Made by a program: the position numbers and the translations under genes. Below, piece by piece: positions 38,258 to 48,359 of a DNA stretch of 64,000 nt. The first letter of the stretch is position 1, and the number at the start of each line of letters is the position of its first letter. Source of the stretch: Medakamo hakoo (lineage: Eukaryota > Chlorophyta > Trebouxiophyceae > Coccomyxaceae); NCBI GenBank assembly GCA_026636295.1, contig CP089458.1:310001-374000 (forward strand), in the 5' to 3' direction. The notes below the pieces were generated by a model. That model had not been told where the DNA came from, made no database searches, and worked only from the letters and a program-made list of their open reading frames with translations.

Positions 38258-39092
38258 TTACAGGTTGCCGCGCCGCAGGCCGCGGTCGACCGCGCCCGCG
38301 TTGTAGGTGCCCAACAGCTCCCTGCACCCCTCGTTGAACACCGAGTACGCCGACGCCTCGCCCGGGCGCCGGCGGCCCAGGTTGGCGTAGATGGCGGCCA
38401 CGAGGGAGGCGCACACGAAGACGGGGCCGACGCCCGCGCGGGACGCGGCCTTGGCGCACACCGCCCAGGCCAGCGTCCACGCCAGCGCCCTCAAAACCCT
38501 GGGGTGCGTGAGGACCGCGGTCACGCCTTCGGGCACGCCGCCGGCTGAGAGGGCCCGCGCGAGCGCGGCCGCGACCGGGCGGGCGGCCGGGTCCAGGCGC
38601 ACGCGAAACAGGTGGGCGTCCTCGTCGTCGTCGTCGGCGCCGCCGCCGCCGCCGCCGTCCGGCGCGGGGCCGCTGGTGCTGGCTGTCGTCGTCGCGCGGA
38701 CGCGGGCGGGCGGCGGGCGGGGCGCCTCGACGGCCAGGAGCGTGTCTTGAGGTTGGTTTGGATGGATGGGGGTGAGGACGGACCAATGGATGGATGGAGG
38801 GATGGATGGATGGAGACACAGGGGAGGCGCGCGGCACCACACACAGCAAAGCAAAAAAAAGAAAAGCGGCGCTGCCCTCACCTCCGTCGACCACGCCGGC
38901 GGGTTTGCCATCGTCCGCCAGCGGTTCCCCACTCCGCTGGAGGATAAGCGTGAGGCGGGACGGGTGGAAGCGGAGGGTGGACGACACGAGCGCGCGGATG
39001 GCCGACGTTGGCGCGTCGCGGGGGACGGTCAGGGTGGCATCCGAGGCGCCCAGGGACGTAATGGTGAGCGTGATGTCGTCCGGCGTCGCCAT
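38258..39092 (-). CDS. Ubiquitin-like plus SAYSvFN-domain protein
   Basis: Exons 38882-39092 and 38258-38745 give 232 aa. Residues 1-68 form a ubiquitin-like fold: ITLTITSLGASDATLTVPRD, then RFHPSRLTLILQ and GEPLADDGKP. After a Pro/Gly/Asp-rich linker come hydrophobic helices and the namesake motif SAYSVFNEGCRELLGTYNAG near the C-terminus, matching plant UBL-SAYSvFN proteins; animal SAYSD1 is an ER/translocon-associated factor. An ER membrane role with ubiquitin-related signalling is a reasonable inference, but the plant and algal function is not established. The start (MATPDDI) lies after a short leader and is 141 bp from the divergent plastid membrane protein gene. Confidence 0.85.
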
Positions 39093-39233
39093 CGCGTTTG
39101 GTGGCGGGCGGCGGGAGCGTCGGCGCGCCGCGGGCCGCGGGTCAAGAAGCAATGCGTGTTTGAAGGGGCGCGCGCGGCTCGCCACGTCTCAGTCTCGCGA
39201 ACGAGCGCCGGCTAGAGAACTGAGCACCCAAAA
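39093..39233. promoter_or_regulatory. Divergent promoter region (SAYSvFN / plastid membrane protein)
   Basis: This 141-bp gap is the shortest head-to-head spacing in the window. No TATA box or other named motif is evident. Confidence 0.4.
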
Positions 39234-40163
39234 ATGATCGCCGCCCGGCCTTCCAGGACTCCAGCCACCCAGCGCGCTGGGTGCACGACTCCTCGGGCTA
39301 TGCTCCCAGGGCGGACGGCAGGCGGTGCGGTGGCGCGCCAGCCGCGGCCCGCGGCCGGCGTCCGACGCGTGGCCCCCCACCCGGGCCGCGTCCCACCACC
39401 CGGCCGCCCGACCCGCCGCGGCCTCGCCCCACCCGCCGCGACAGCCCAGGAACCGGACGAGCCCGCCTTCTCGCCCACCGCCGCCGTCGGCCTCCTGCTC
39501 TGGGCCGGCTTCCTGGCCTACGCCCTGTTCCTGTCCCCCAACCAGACGCCGGCCCGGGACGCGATATTTGTCCAAAAGCTGTCGGGCCTGGGCGAGCCGG
39601 GCGCCCCGCCCGTCAACGCAGTCTTCACGTCGCTGTGGGCGGCCATGGGCGCCTGGCCGGCCGTGTATGCGGCGCTGCTGATTCCGGCCGGCCGGTCCAA
39701 GACGGGGCTGCCCGCCTGGCCGTTTGTGACGGGCAGCTTTGCCCTCGGCGCGTTTGCGCTCCTGCCCTACTTTGCGCTGCACGTCCCTGGCGGGCCGGCC
39801 GCCGCCGCCCCACCCCCCGCGTCGGAACTGGAGTCCTCCCGCGGCCTGCGCGTCCTGGAATCGCGGTGGCTGGCCCTCGGCCTCACCGGTCTGGCGGCCT
39901 GGTCGCTCTTCACCGCCGCCGCCGCCGGCCCCGACGCCTGGGCCGCGTATGGCCGCCTGTTCGACGAGTCCCGCCTGGTGCACGTGACGACGCTGGACTT
40001 CCTGACGCTCACCGCCTGCGCGTGGACGTGGGTGCGCACCGACGCGGCCGCGCGCAAGTTTGACGCGCCGTGGGTGGGCCCGCTCTGCGCGGTGCCACTG
40101 TTGGGGCCGGCGCTCTATTTGTGCCTGCGGCCGCGCGCGGGCGGGGAGGGAGGCGGCGCGTGA
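39234..40163 (+). CDS. Predicted plastid multispan membrane protein, conserved but unnamed
   Basis: Single exon, 309 aa. The first 70 residues are rich in Arg, Ala, Pro and Thr with almost no acidic residues, a good chloroplast transit peptide. About six hydrophobic segments follow: GLLLWAGFLAYALFL, a SLWAAMGAWPAVYAALL helix, WPFVTGSFALGAFALLPYFA, WLALGLTGLAAWSLF, TLDFLTLTACAWTW and PLCAVPLLGPALYLCL. The conserved-looking signature SPNQTPARDAIFVQKL and VNAVFTSLWAAMG resembles uncharacterised plant and cyanobacterial membrane proteins, but I cannot name the family with certainty. There is an alternative downstream ATG (39300), but it would shorten the transit peptide. A thylakoid or inner-envelope site is inferred. 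Confidence 0.7.
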   Translation: MIAARPSRTPATQRAGCTTPRAMLPGRTAGGAVARQPRPAAGVRRVAPHPGRVPPPGRPTRRGLAPPAATAQEPDEPAFSPTAAVGLLLWAGFLAYALFLSPNQTPARDAIFVQKLSGLGEPGAPPVNAVFTSLWAAMGAWPAVYAALLIPAGRSKTGLPAWPFVTGSFALGAFALLPYFALHVPGGPAAAAPPPASELESSRGLRVLESRWLALGLTGLAAWSLFTAAAAGPDAWAAYGRLFDESRLVHVTTLDFLTLTACAWTWVRTDAAARKFDAPWVGPLCAVPLLGPALYLCLRPRAGGEGGGA

Positions 40164-40887
40164 GGCAGGGGGGGGCGGGCGCGTGTGAACTGGGAGGTGC
40201 GGTCCCCAACTTTTGGTTCCCATGGCCGTGTTGACGTATTTGCGGCTGCGGGGTGGGGATGAGAGAGGGGAGAGAGAGAGAGAGAGGAGAGAGAGGAGAG
40301 GAGAGTAGCAGCAGCAGCAGCAGCAGCGCCTTGGTTGCAGCAGCGCCCGCCCGCCTCACTCGGCCCAAGCACGCGGGCTCTCGCTCTCACCCGCTGCTTT
40401 TTCTCCCTCCTCACGTGTGCACTCCCAGCGGCCCGGGCTGGCCTCCCTTTTCTTGTTCCGGTCGTGGACTCCACGCGTGCACGCTTGGACAAGGTGCGCG
40501 TGGGAGGCGGGTGCGGGACGGGAGGCGTGCGGGAGGCGGCCGCGAGCCAACTCAATGCAGGGGCCCTCAGCGCCCGCCGCACCCTGTTGCGGCAAGCTGG
40601 ACCTCCCGGCTTTGGAGGCGCCTGCCCGCCCGCCCGTCGGCGGCTGTCCACACACAACGCGCCTCGATTGTAGCGCCGAATCCGAGCATTCCATCGGACC
40701 GGGAATGGAGGGTTTACCACGTGTGGTGGCTGGCCCGCGCCGCGACGAAAGAATCCTCTTGCGCGCAGGCCCCCCACTCTCCCTCTCCGGTGGGGAGAGA
40801 CCCGCGCCACCACCCGCCGTGCCGAGCTCGCGCCTCCCCTCTCACGCCCCGCGCCCCCCACACGCTCCCCAGGCCGACGCAGCCGCC
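40164..40887. other. Long intergenic region with GA and CAG repeats
   Basis: This 724-bp gap lies between two plus-strand genes and is the longest without a recognised gene. It contains (GA)n at about 40260-40305 and (CAG)n at about 40308-40327, then mixed sequence. A good acceptor-like ACGCTCCCCAG ends at 40872, just before the GATA start, so a 5'-UTR intron or an unrecognised upstream coding exon is possible. Confidence 0.55.
40260..40327 (+). repeat. (GA)n followed by (CAG)n microsatellite
   Basis: Imperfect GAGAGG repeats run into six or so CAG units in the intergenic region upstream of the GATA gene. Confidence 0.9.
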
Positions 40888-42169
40888 ATGACGGACGCTG
40901 CCGCCGCAGCGGCGCCTCCGGCAGCGGCACCACCGTCCGCGGACGGCGCGCCGCCGACCAAGGTAAGAGGGGAAGGGCGGCGGGAGGGGCGCGCCGCGCG
41001 CGCTGCCCTCCAAAGCTCGCCCGCCCGCTCGCCCCACCACCGCGCTCACACCCTCTCCCCCACCCCACTCACCCTCCACCACGCACCACCCCTCCCAGTC
41101 CTGCTCGCAATGCCACGCCGCCCGCACGCCCATGTGGCGCAACGGCCCCGCGGGCGCGAAGACGCTATGCAACGCGTGCGGCGTGCGGCTGCAGCGCGCG
41201 CAGTCGCGGGCGCGTGCGGCGGCGGCCGGGCTGGCCGCGGCCGCGGCCGCGACGGCCGCGGCCTCCGCCGGCGGCCGGTCCACCGCGACCGCCGGGCCCG
41301 CCGCCTCCGCCGGCGGGTCCAGCGTCGCGGGCGGTGCTGACGCGCCCGAAGAGCCCGGGGAAGAGCTGGGCGTGGGGCGCCGTCGCCGTGTCCGGCCGCG
41401 GGCGTACTCTCCCTCGCCGCCGACGCCCAAGCCGCGGCGCCGGCGGGCCGGCCCCACCGGCGCGTCGGCTGGAGGCGGCGGCGGCAAGCCGCCGCTGAAG
41501 CCACGTGTCGGCATGGGGCCCGGACTGGCAGGCGCCACCGCCAGCCGGAGCGGGCGCCGGGCGCCCGGCTCCCGGTCCGGCGCCCGCCCGGCCGCGGCCG
41601 TGCGGCGGGCGATGGCGGCCGCCGCGGCCGCGGTCGCCGACGCGTCGGCCGCGTCCGGCGCCACGACGGCGACGGGCTGGGGCGCCGTGGCTCCACCCAT
41701 CGGCCTGGCGTCCGTCCTGGAAGCGTACGCGGCCCAGCAGGTGGCAGCCCAGCTGGTGGTGGCGTCCGCGGCCGCGCCGTCCGGCGCGGCGGCTGCGGCC
41801 GCCTCGCAGCAGCCCGCCTCGTCCGAAGGCTCCGACGGCGCGGGCCGGGCAGGCGCCTCCGCCGCCGCCGCCACTCCCGCGACTGCTGATTTAGCGTGGG
41901 GGTCTGCTACCAACCTGCCGGGCCTGGCGACGGCGCAGGCGGCGGCCATGGCCGCGGCCGCGGCCGCCGCCGCCGCGGGCGCGGGCGCGGTCGCGTCGCC
42001 GCCCGGGCCGCCGCCTTCGCGGCCGCCGCTGCCGCCGTCGTCGTGTGCTGGTGCGCAGGGCCCCGCCGCCGCCCTGGGCGCGGCCACGCCCGCGCCGTTG
42101 CCGGTACTAGCTCCCGCGCCCGTCGCGCCCACGCCTCCAGGCGCGCCCTCCGCTGCCAGCGCCGCGGCT

Positions 42170-42204
<35 letters not shown>

Positions 42205-42502
42205 GCCGCCCAATCTGCCCCTGCTGCGCACGGACGGGTCCATGGGCTCCGGCGGCCTGACGGCCCTGTACTGCGGCGCGCCGGGATTGGGCGACGCGTC
42301 CTTCTCCGGCGCAGGCTTTGCCGGCGGCACGCCGCCCGCTGCAGTGGCGGCCGCGCTGGCGGCAGCTGCGGCCGGCGCGGCCGGCGCGGGCGCGCCCGCG
42401 CCTGTCGTCGCTCCCGCCACCACGCCCGGCGGCACGGCTGCGGGGCCTGGCGCGTTCGCGTTTGACCCGCTGGACCCGACGTTCCTCGAATGCATCAAAT
42501 GA
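40888..42502 (+). CDS. GATA zinc-finger transcription factor, alanine-rich
   Basis: Exons 40888-40962 and 41099-42502 give 492 aa. A single type-IVb GATA finger sits almost at the N-terminus: Cys27-x2-Cys30, an 18-residue loop containing TPMWRNGPAGAKTLCNACG, and Cys49-x2-Cys52, followed by the basic RLQRAQSRARAA tail that completes DNA contact. The rest is low complexity, Ala/Gly/Pro-rich with short basic clusters (GRRRRVRPR, KPRRRRAG) usable as nuclear signals, and polyalanine near 425-445 encoded by a GCC run. Plant class B GATA factors act in light, nitrogen and chloroplast gene control; that role is only inferred here. The intron falls immediately before the finger. Confidence 0.88.
42168..42206 (+). 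repeat. (GCC)n run encoding polyalanine in the GATA gene
   Basis: About twelve consecutive GCC codons encode polyalanine in the GATA-factor activation or spacer region. Confidence 0.85.
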
Positions 42503-43057
42503 ACTATCAGTCCCCGCCCTTGTCTTCTACGGGACGCCCCCCCCTTTAACCCTAGGCCTTTGTTTCTGTTCTTGCCTCTTTTTCAACCCTTCACCTGACG
42601 TTCGACGGTTTGTTTTTTCAGATCCTTTTTTCCTTTTCCCCAGCGTGTGCGTGTGTGTGTGTGTGTGCGTGCGGCCGGCAGGTGAGAAGTGGTTGGTATG
42701 TCCGGCGCGTCGGGCTCGTCTACGACGAGCTGAAGGCCGCCGGAAAAAAAAACCTGCTCGCGCCCCGCTTCCTAACCCGACGAAACAAACAAAAAAAAGC
42801 AAACAAAAAACCCACAAGAATGCACCGAAATTTTCAGCCGCTCGTAGATTGCGTGTGAGAGTGTGTGAGTGAGCGTGGGTGTGCGTCCCCCCTTCCCCTT
42901 TGCGTGTGTGTGTGTGTGAGAGAGAGTGCGTGTTGGGCGTCCGTGACTTGAGTGGGAGGGAGAGAGCGCCTGGAGCGAGTGAATTGTTGTTGCTTTCCCG
43001 GCCCTCTCGCCTTTCCAAATCAAAAAAGACACACTGGAGCTACAGGTAAAAAAACCT
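42503..43057. other. Convergent intergenic region, AT-richer
   Basis: This 555-bp gap lies between converging GATA and FAS1-kinase genes. It contains a TG run (about 42647-42668), A-rich stretches (42745-42810) and another TG run (42903-42920). Probably two 3' UTRs. The single TAACCCTA near 42547 is isolated and is not telomeric. Confidence 0.6.
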
Positions 43058-46000
43058 TCACCCAAACGCGCTGGGCGGCGCGCGCGCGCCGGAGCCGCTG
43101 GCCGGGCCGCGGCCGTCACCACCACCACCACTGCTGCCACCACCCGCCGCACTCGCGCCGGAGACCGGGCCGCCGCTGCCTCCGCCGCCAGCGCCGCCGC
43201 TGCCGGAGGGTGGGGCGGTCGGGCCTTCGCCGCTGACGCCACCACCGCCGGGCGTGGGCGTGGCACCGCTGGCACCGCCCAGGCCGGAACTGCCGCCGCC
43301 GCCTCCGTTTCCACCTCCATTCCCGCCGCCGCCGCCGGCCGCCTGGCCCTGGGACGGCCGGGCGACGGGCGGGGTGGCGGCCAGGATGTCGAACAGTTCG
43401 CGCGCGCTCGGCCGGGCCGCCGGGTCTCTGGCCCGGCACGCCTCGATCGCGGCCGCGACGGACGGCGGGCACTCGGCCGGCGGGCCGTCGCCCGCGACGA
43501 CCGGGCGCAGCTGCCGGTTGCGCGGGCTCTCGCCCGTCACCAGCTCCCACAGCACGACGCCCAGGGAATACACGTCGGCTTTCTCGCTGACACGCTCGCC
43601 GGACTGGGTGGTGGTGGTGGTGGTGGTGTTGTGGGGGGGGGGGCGGGGTGAGCGTGAGGGACAGGGATGGCGGTGCAAGGCTCGCACCACCCCTTTCGTG
43701 CAAGAAAAAAACACATACGCGCCCAAAACACGCACCAAGAGCTCGGGCGCCGCGTAGTCAAACGTGCCCTCCAGCGAGACCTTGGTGTCGGCGCGGGACA
43801 GGACCTTGGCCAGGCCGACGTCCGCGACCTGTGTGGTGAGGATGATGGGGAGGAGGTGGGAGGGTGAGAGCCAAAAACGTGCGCCACGACCCACCCCCTG
43901 CACCCCCCATCCCGTCCCATCCCATCCCCGCCCACCCACCCCGCCACCAGGACACAAAACAAAAAGCACCCCATGCTTGCGCGCACCTTGGCCGTGAAAT
44001 CCCTGGCCAACAGCACGTTTGCGCTCTTGATGTCCAGGTGGATGATGGGCGGGCTGCGCGTGTGCATGTACAGGACGCCGCGCGCGATGTCCAGCGCGAC
44101 GCCCCGCCCCCGCCGCCACCACGCGTACGCCCGGTCAAAGTCCCGGCCCAGCAGGCGGTACAGGTCGCCCCGCGGCAGGTACTCGCACACCAGGGCGACC
44201 TGGCCGCCCTCGCCGCAGTAGGCGCCCAGGAACTGGACGACGTTGGTGTGGCGCAACTCCTTGAGGATGGACGCCTCGCCGATGAAGCGGCGCACCTCGC
44301 GCGGCTGCTGCGTCGACAGCAGCTTGACCGCCACCTGGGTCGCGTGCATTTCCGCCAGGTACACCGTGCCGAAGCCGCCCTCGCCCAGGCGGCGGGGGCG
44401 GCCGTCGGGGGTGGTGAGGATGCGGACGGACGAGCCGTCCAGCGCCCAGCCGGACGGTCCGAGCTCCGCCGCCAGGCACTGGGCCCAGTCATCGGGCGCG
44501 GGCGCGTCCCTGCCGCCGCCCGGCGTGGAGGCGGCGGCCCCGGGGCCGCCGGCGCCGCCCGTCGTGCCGGCGCGGGTGGAGCCGGACGCGCCGCCTCCAG
44601 GGCCGAGCGTGGACGCGCCCGTGCGCGGCCCGCCACCAGACACCGGCCCGCCCCCGGCCGTGCTGCCGCCGGTGCCGCCCGCCCGGGCGGCCAGGGCGTC
44701 GGCGAGCGTGTCGCCCGTCGCCAGGGCGCCGGAGTGGGCGCCGTCGCCGTCGGGGCCGTCGCCCGCGCGGGCGGCGGCCAAGGCGGCGAGCGCGCCCGAC
44801 AGGGCGACGCCGCCGCCGCCGCCCGGCTTGCCGCCGCCGCCGTTGAGCTCCGGCCAGGGCGGCCCGCCGGGCCCGCCGCCGCCCGTGGAGCTGGCCGTCG
44901 CGTTGGACATGCCCATGGCCAGGCCGCGCTCGCACCCGGCCCGTTCGGCCTCGGCCCGGGACGCGCGCCAGGCCCGGCGGCCGGCCAGCCCGCCGGCCAC
45001 GCACGCGCCCAGGAGCAGCAGCGCCGCCGCGCTGCCCGCGCCCGCCGCGATCGCCCGCTTCCGCCGGGCGGCCGCGAACGGCACCGGCATGGCCGCCGCC
45101 GCGGCGGCGTTGAACAGCGAGGCGTCCGACGGGATGGGCGTGTCGTCGCCCGGCGGCGCCGTCCCGGGCGCCGCCTGGATGTAGTGCCCGCCCGGCACCG
45201 GGTCGGGCAGCTGGCTGACATTGTACGACGGCGCGGGCCACAGGTACGTGTCGATCAGGTGCATCCACGACCCGCATACCTGCACCGACTTCAGGACGGG
45301 CGTGGCCGTCACCGTCATCAGCAGGTCGTCGATGACGACCGACCGCACGCCCCCCCGCAGGTTGATGGGCGTGAAGAACAGCTTGTACTTTGGCATCTCC
45401 GTGGCGGCGGCCAGGGCCGTCGGCACGGCGCCCAGGCCCCGCAGGTCGTCCAGGGAGTACGGCCGTTGCAGCGCGCGGAAGAGCCACATGGACGCGGCCT
45501 TGGGGAGGGGGAGCCGCACCTCCAGGCGCGCCAAATCGAGGGAGGGTGTGTTGGACCCCTCTTTGAACGCCGCCATGTCCGCGTCCGTGTCGATGGCGGC
45601 GTATGCAGCGTCCGTGACGGCGAAGAGCGTGGACAGGTTGGCGTCGGGGGGCGGCAGCATTTCCAGGATCTGCGCGTTCGTTGGGGTGGGCGGTGGGAAT
45701 GGGGTGTGTGACCGGCACGGGGAGGCGGGATGGAAGGCGGATGGGGGAGCGCGCACCCTCCCTCCTGCCTCACGTCCGCACCCTGTCCGCGCCCTCCTCC
45801 TCCCTCCTCCCATGTGTGAGAGGGCGCCCTCCCACACCCACACACACCTCTGGGTGCGCTTCCAACACAGACCGCTTGACGCTGAGCTCCGGGAACTGGG
45901 CAAAGACGTCGGACCAGGTCTGCCCGCACGGCAGCGTCACCGTCGGCACGGGCAGCGTGGAGCCGCCCTGGACGAGTTTTTTTGGGAAGTTGAGTGAGAG

Positions 46001-46193
46001 TGCGGTGCACGCAAGCTTGGGCCTGGCAGGGCGCGGGTCGCAGCGGGCCCGGTCGTGGCGGCGCGGCGCGGCCGTGAACAGCGAAGCGGCCGTTGCATTC
46101 GCTCGCGTTTTGCTTGCCACTCACCTCGGCCGCCGCCCGGCGCGCCAGCACGCACAACGCCGCCACGACGGCCAGCACTGTTCGTGCCGCCAT
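43058..46193 (-). CDS. Receptor kinase with extracellular fasciclin (FAS1) domain and TKL kinase
   Basis: Five inferred exons (46125-46193, 45848-45967, 43987-45669, 43736-43828, 43058-43603) give 836 aa. A signal peptide (1-23) precedes an extracellular region. A FAS1-like domain lies at about 64-208: NLSTLFAVTDAAYAAID, VVIDDLLMTVTATPVLKSVQ and MHLIDTYLWPA, corresponding to the H1, VTVNNA-like and HVID-to-LLP elements of fasciclins. A transmembrane helix spans about 270-292 (AAALLLLGACVAGGLAG), followed by a long Gly-rich juxtamembrane. The kinase domain is about 490-735, with GEGGFGTVY, Lys512 (VAVK), HLDIKSANVLL (Asp609, Lys611, Asn614), DVG instead of DFG (Asp627) and APELL. It is tyrosine-kinase-like. 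The Gly/Ser tail is low complexity. FAS1 is an adhesion domain, so cell-wall or matrix sensing is an attractive inference. Confidence 0.85.
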
Positions 46194-46730
46194 GGTGCGG
46201 GCGGGGACGAGGGGAGTTGGGGCGTGCGTCTCTCCCTCTGTGTCCACCTGCGCGCGTGCGAACAAAAAGGCGCGCACCACCCCGCGCGTTTGCAGAATGA
46301 GCGACCCACCCTCGGGTCCGTCCCTCGGACGGCCGCGCCCGCCGACACAGGTGCAATCCTTGAAAACACACACACACACACACACACACAAAGAGGTAAC
46401 ACATTCTCATCACATCTCAAAGGTTTTGTGCCCGGTCCACAGACGTCCCCCCTCCCCCCGCCGCTCTCAAAGCTTCACTCTCTCTCCTCCCCAGACACCA
46501 CCCACCCCCCCGAAACCTGGCTCTCTGCACACGCCCATTCCGACCCCCCACACGCACACACACGCCCTGCTTGAATCAGGGAGAACAGGTGGCAAGGCAA
46601 GCTACGATGAGCCTGCTGTGTTTGTTTGCCTTCTGAAAAATTTTCGCGCGCGGAAACGCCGCCCCCCCCAACCCTCCACTCCACCCCCCTCCCCACTGCG
46701 CGGTGGCACTAGGCCCATCCACACCCCTCC
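46194..46730. other. Intergenic region with CA microsatellite
   Basis: This 537-bp gap lies between two minus-strand genes: promoter of the FAS1 kinase at its left, 3' UTR of the basic protein at its right. It carries a CA run at about 46363-46390 and Pro-like C-rich stretches. No gene recognised. Confidence 0.6.
46363..46390 (+). repeat. (CA)n microsatellite
   Basis: About thirteen uninterrupted ACACAC units in the promoter-side spacer of the FAS1 kinase gene. Confidence 0.92.
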
Positions 46731-48066
46731 TCACTTCCGCCGCGGGCGGAGCGACCGCTTCGCCGCCACTTTCGCAACCTTGGCCGCGGGCTGCTTCTTG
46801 ACCATGGGCTTGACCGCTTTTTTGGGGGCGGGGCGGCGGGTCATGGCCTTGACCGCGGGCGCGGCGGGCGCGGCGGCCTTGGCGGCCGGGCGGCGGGCGG
46901 GCGCCGCCTTCTTCTTCACCGCCTTGGCCTTCTTTTTGGGCGCGGCGGCCTTGGGCGCCGGCGGCGGCACGACGACAGCCGGCGCGACGACGACGGCGCG
47001 GGCCACAGGCTTGGGCGCCGGCACGCGTTTCTTGGGCGCCGCCTTTTTCTTCTTGGCCGGGGCGGCCTTTTTTGGGGCGGGCGCGGCGGGCACGGGCGCG
47101 GCCGCGCGGCGGGCCGCCCGCGGCGCGGGCGCCGGCGCGGGCTTGGCCGCGGCCTTCACGGGCGAGACGCGCTTCTTGGGGGACGCGCGTTTGGAGGACG
47201 GCGGCCGGGAGCCGGCCTTCTTCTTCGAGGAGGGGACGGCTTTTGGCGAGGCGGCCTGCGCGCGCGTGGGAGGGGGGGGGGGCGAGGTTGTGTGGTGGTG
47301 TGTGTGTCAGGGGTGGCGTGTTGTGGTGTGCGAAAAAAAAAGGGGGAGCGTGGAGCGAGCGGCACGGCTGCCCGCTCGGGACGCCTCCGCCTCCAGAAAC
47401 GGCCTCCACCTCCCGCCCTTGCAGCCGCGCCGACGCCGGTGGGGGTCGCAGCCACTGCATGGCGCGTGAAGCACCAAGAAAGGCCCGGCCTTGGGCTGCC
47501 GAGGCGCGTCCCCCCTTTTTGAGGGGGGACCGCGCGCGCTCGCCCGCCCGCCGCATGCGACGCAAATAACAACACAGAGAGGCCGGCTGCCATGGCCCAC
47601 TGAGGCAGGCCGCATACCCGGCTTCCACCGCCACGACCGTGTCCGCATGCCAGCGTAGACCACGTCCAGGTGGGTGGACATCAGGAGCGACGTGCGGAAG
47701 GGAGCGTGGCGGGCCACTGTCCGACCGCTGCGGACACGCTCTCTCGTCCCACTCGCGCTCGCCGTTTGCGGTCACGCCGCCACAGCACCCCTCTCCGCAC
47801 CGCGCACCTTTTTCGTGACGGGCGTGCCGGCGGGGCGGGCCGGCTTCTTGGCCGTGCCCACGAGCGGGACGTAGCTGTGTTGTGTTGTTGGGCGGGTGGG
47901 TGAGGGACAACACACGAGGGGGCGTGCCTTTTTTTCTTTCGTCGTCGCCGAGGACGCGCTCCCCACACACGCGCCGCCCGGGGACCTCCACACGCACGCA
48001 CCTCAGGACCGTGTCCTTCAAGGACGCGACCGCGTTGAAAACTTTCTTGGTGTAGTGCTTGACCAT
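46731..48066 (-). CDS. Lysine/alanine/proline-rich basic protein with histone-H1-like tail
   Basis: Three inferred exons (48002-48066, 47808-47874, 46731-47255) give 218 aa, phases consistent. About residues 45-218 are the classic linker-histone tail composition: repeated KKA, PKK, AAPKKK and SPKK-like steps (SPKKRVSP), ending KRSLRPRRK. The N-terminal 45 residues (MVKHYTKKVFNAVASLKD, then SYVPLVGTAKK) are not the H1 globular winged-helix domain, which is absent. It could be a chromatin-condensing protein, a divergent H1 lacking its globular part, or a basal-body or matrix protein. The second intron is about 550 nt and might hide an exon. The start is 293 bp from divergent squalene epoxidase. 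Confidence 0.65.
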
Positions 48067-48359
48067 TTTGGTTGGGTGGGTGCGGGGGTGGCGGGACGTG
48101 GCTGGGAAACAAGTGTGAGGCACAGGTGGTCGAGCGCAGCGAGGCCGCACACACCGGCCTCTCTCCCTCGTCGTCTCTGCCTTCGCACGCCTTGCCGCCG
48201 CCGCGCCCTCTCCTCTTCAACATCCGCCCCTCCCGCCGCGTGTCCAGCCGTGTGCACCGCTAGGACTCCATCGCCGCGGGACCAGGTGGCCTGATCTGAA
48301 GCAAGAAAACGCGCACCTCGCCCATCGACGCGCACGCCCGCGCGCTCTCTCTCCACGCT
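48067..48359. promoter_or_regulatory. Divergent promoter region (basic protein / squalene epoxidase)
   Basis: This 293-bp gap lies between divergent starts. No sterol- or cell-cycle-type motif was confidently recognised. Confidence 0.4.

Noticed and set aside
42540-42556. TAACCCTA-like telomere unit
   Set aside because: Only a single copy, inside an ordinary 3' region.
46093-47469. Plus-strand frame over the basic H1-like gene
   Set aside because: Phe/Gly/Ala-rich translation is what an antisense Lys/Ala/Pro gene gives. No domain.
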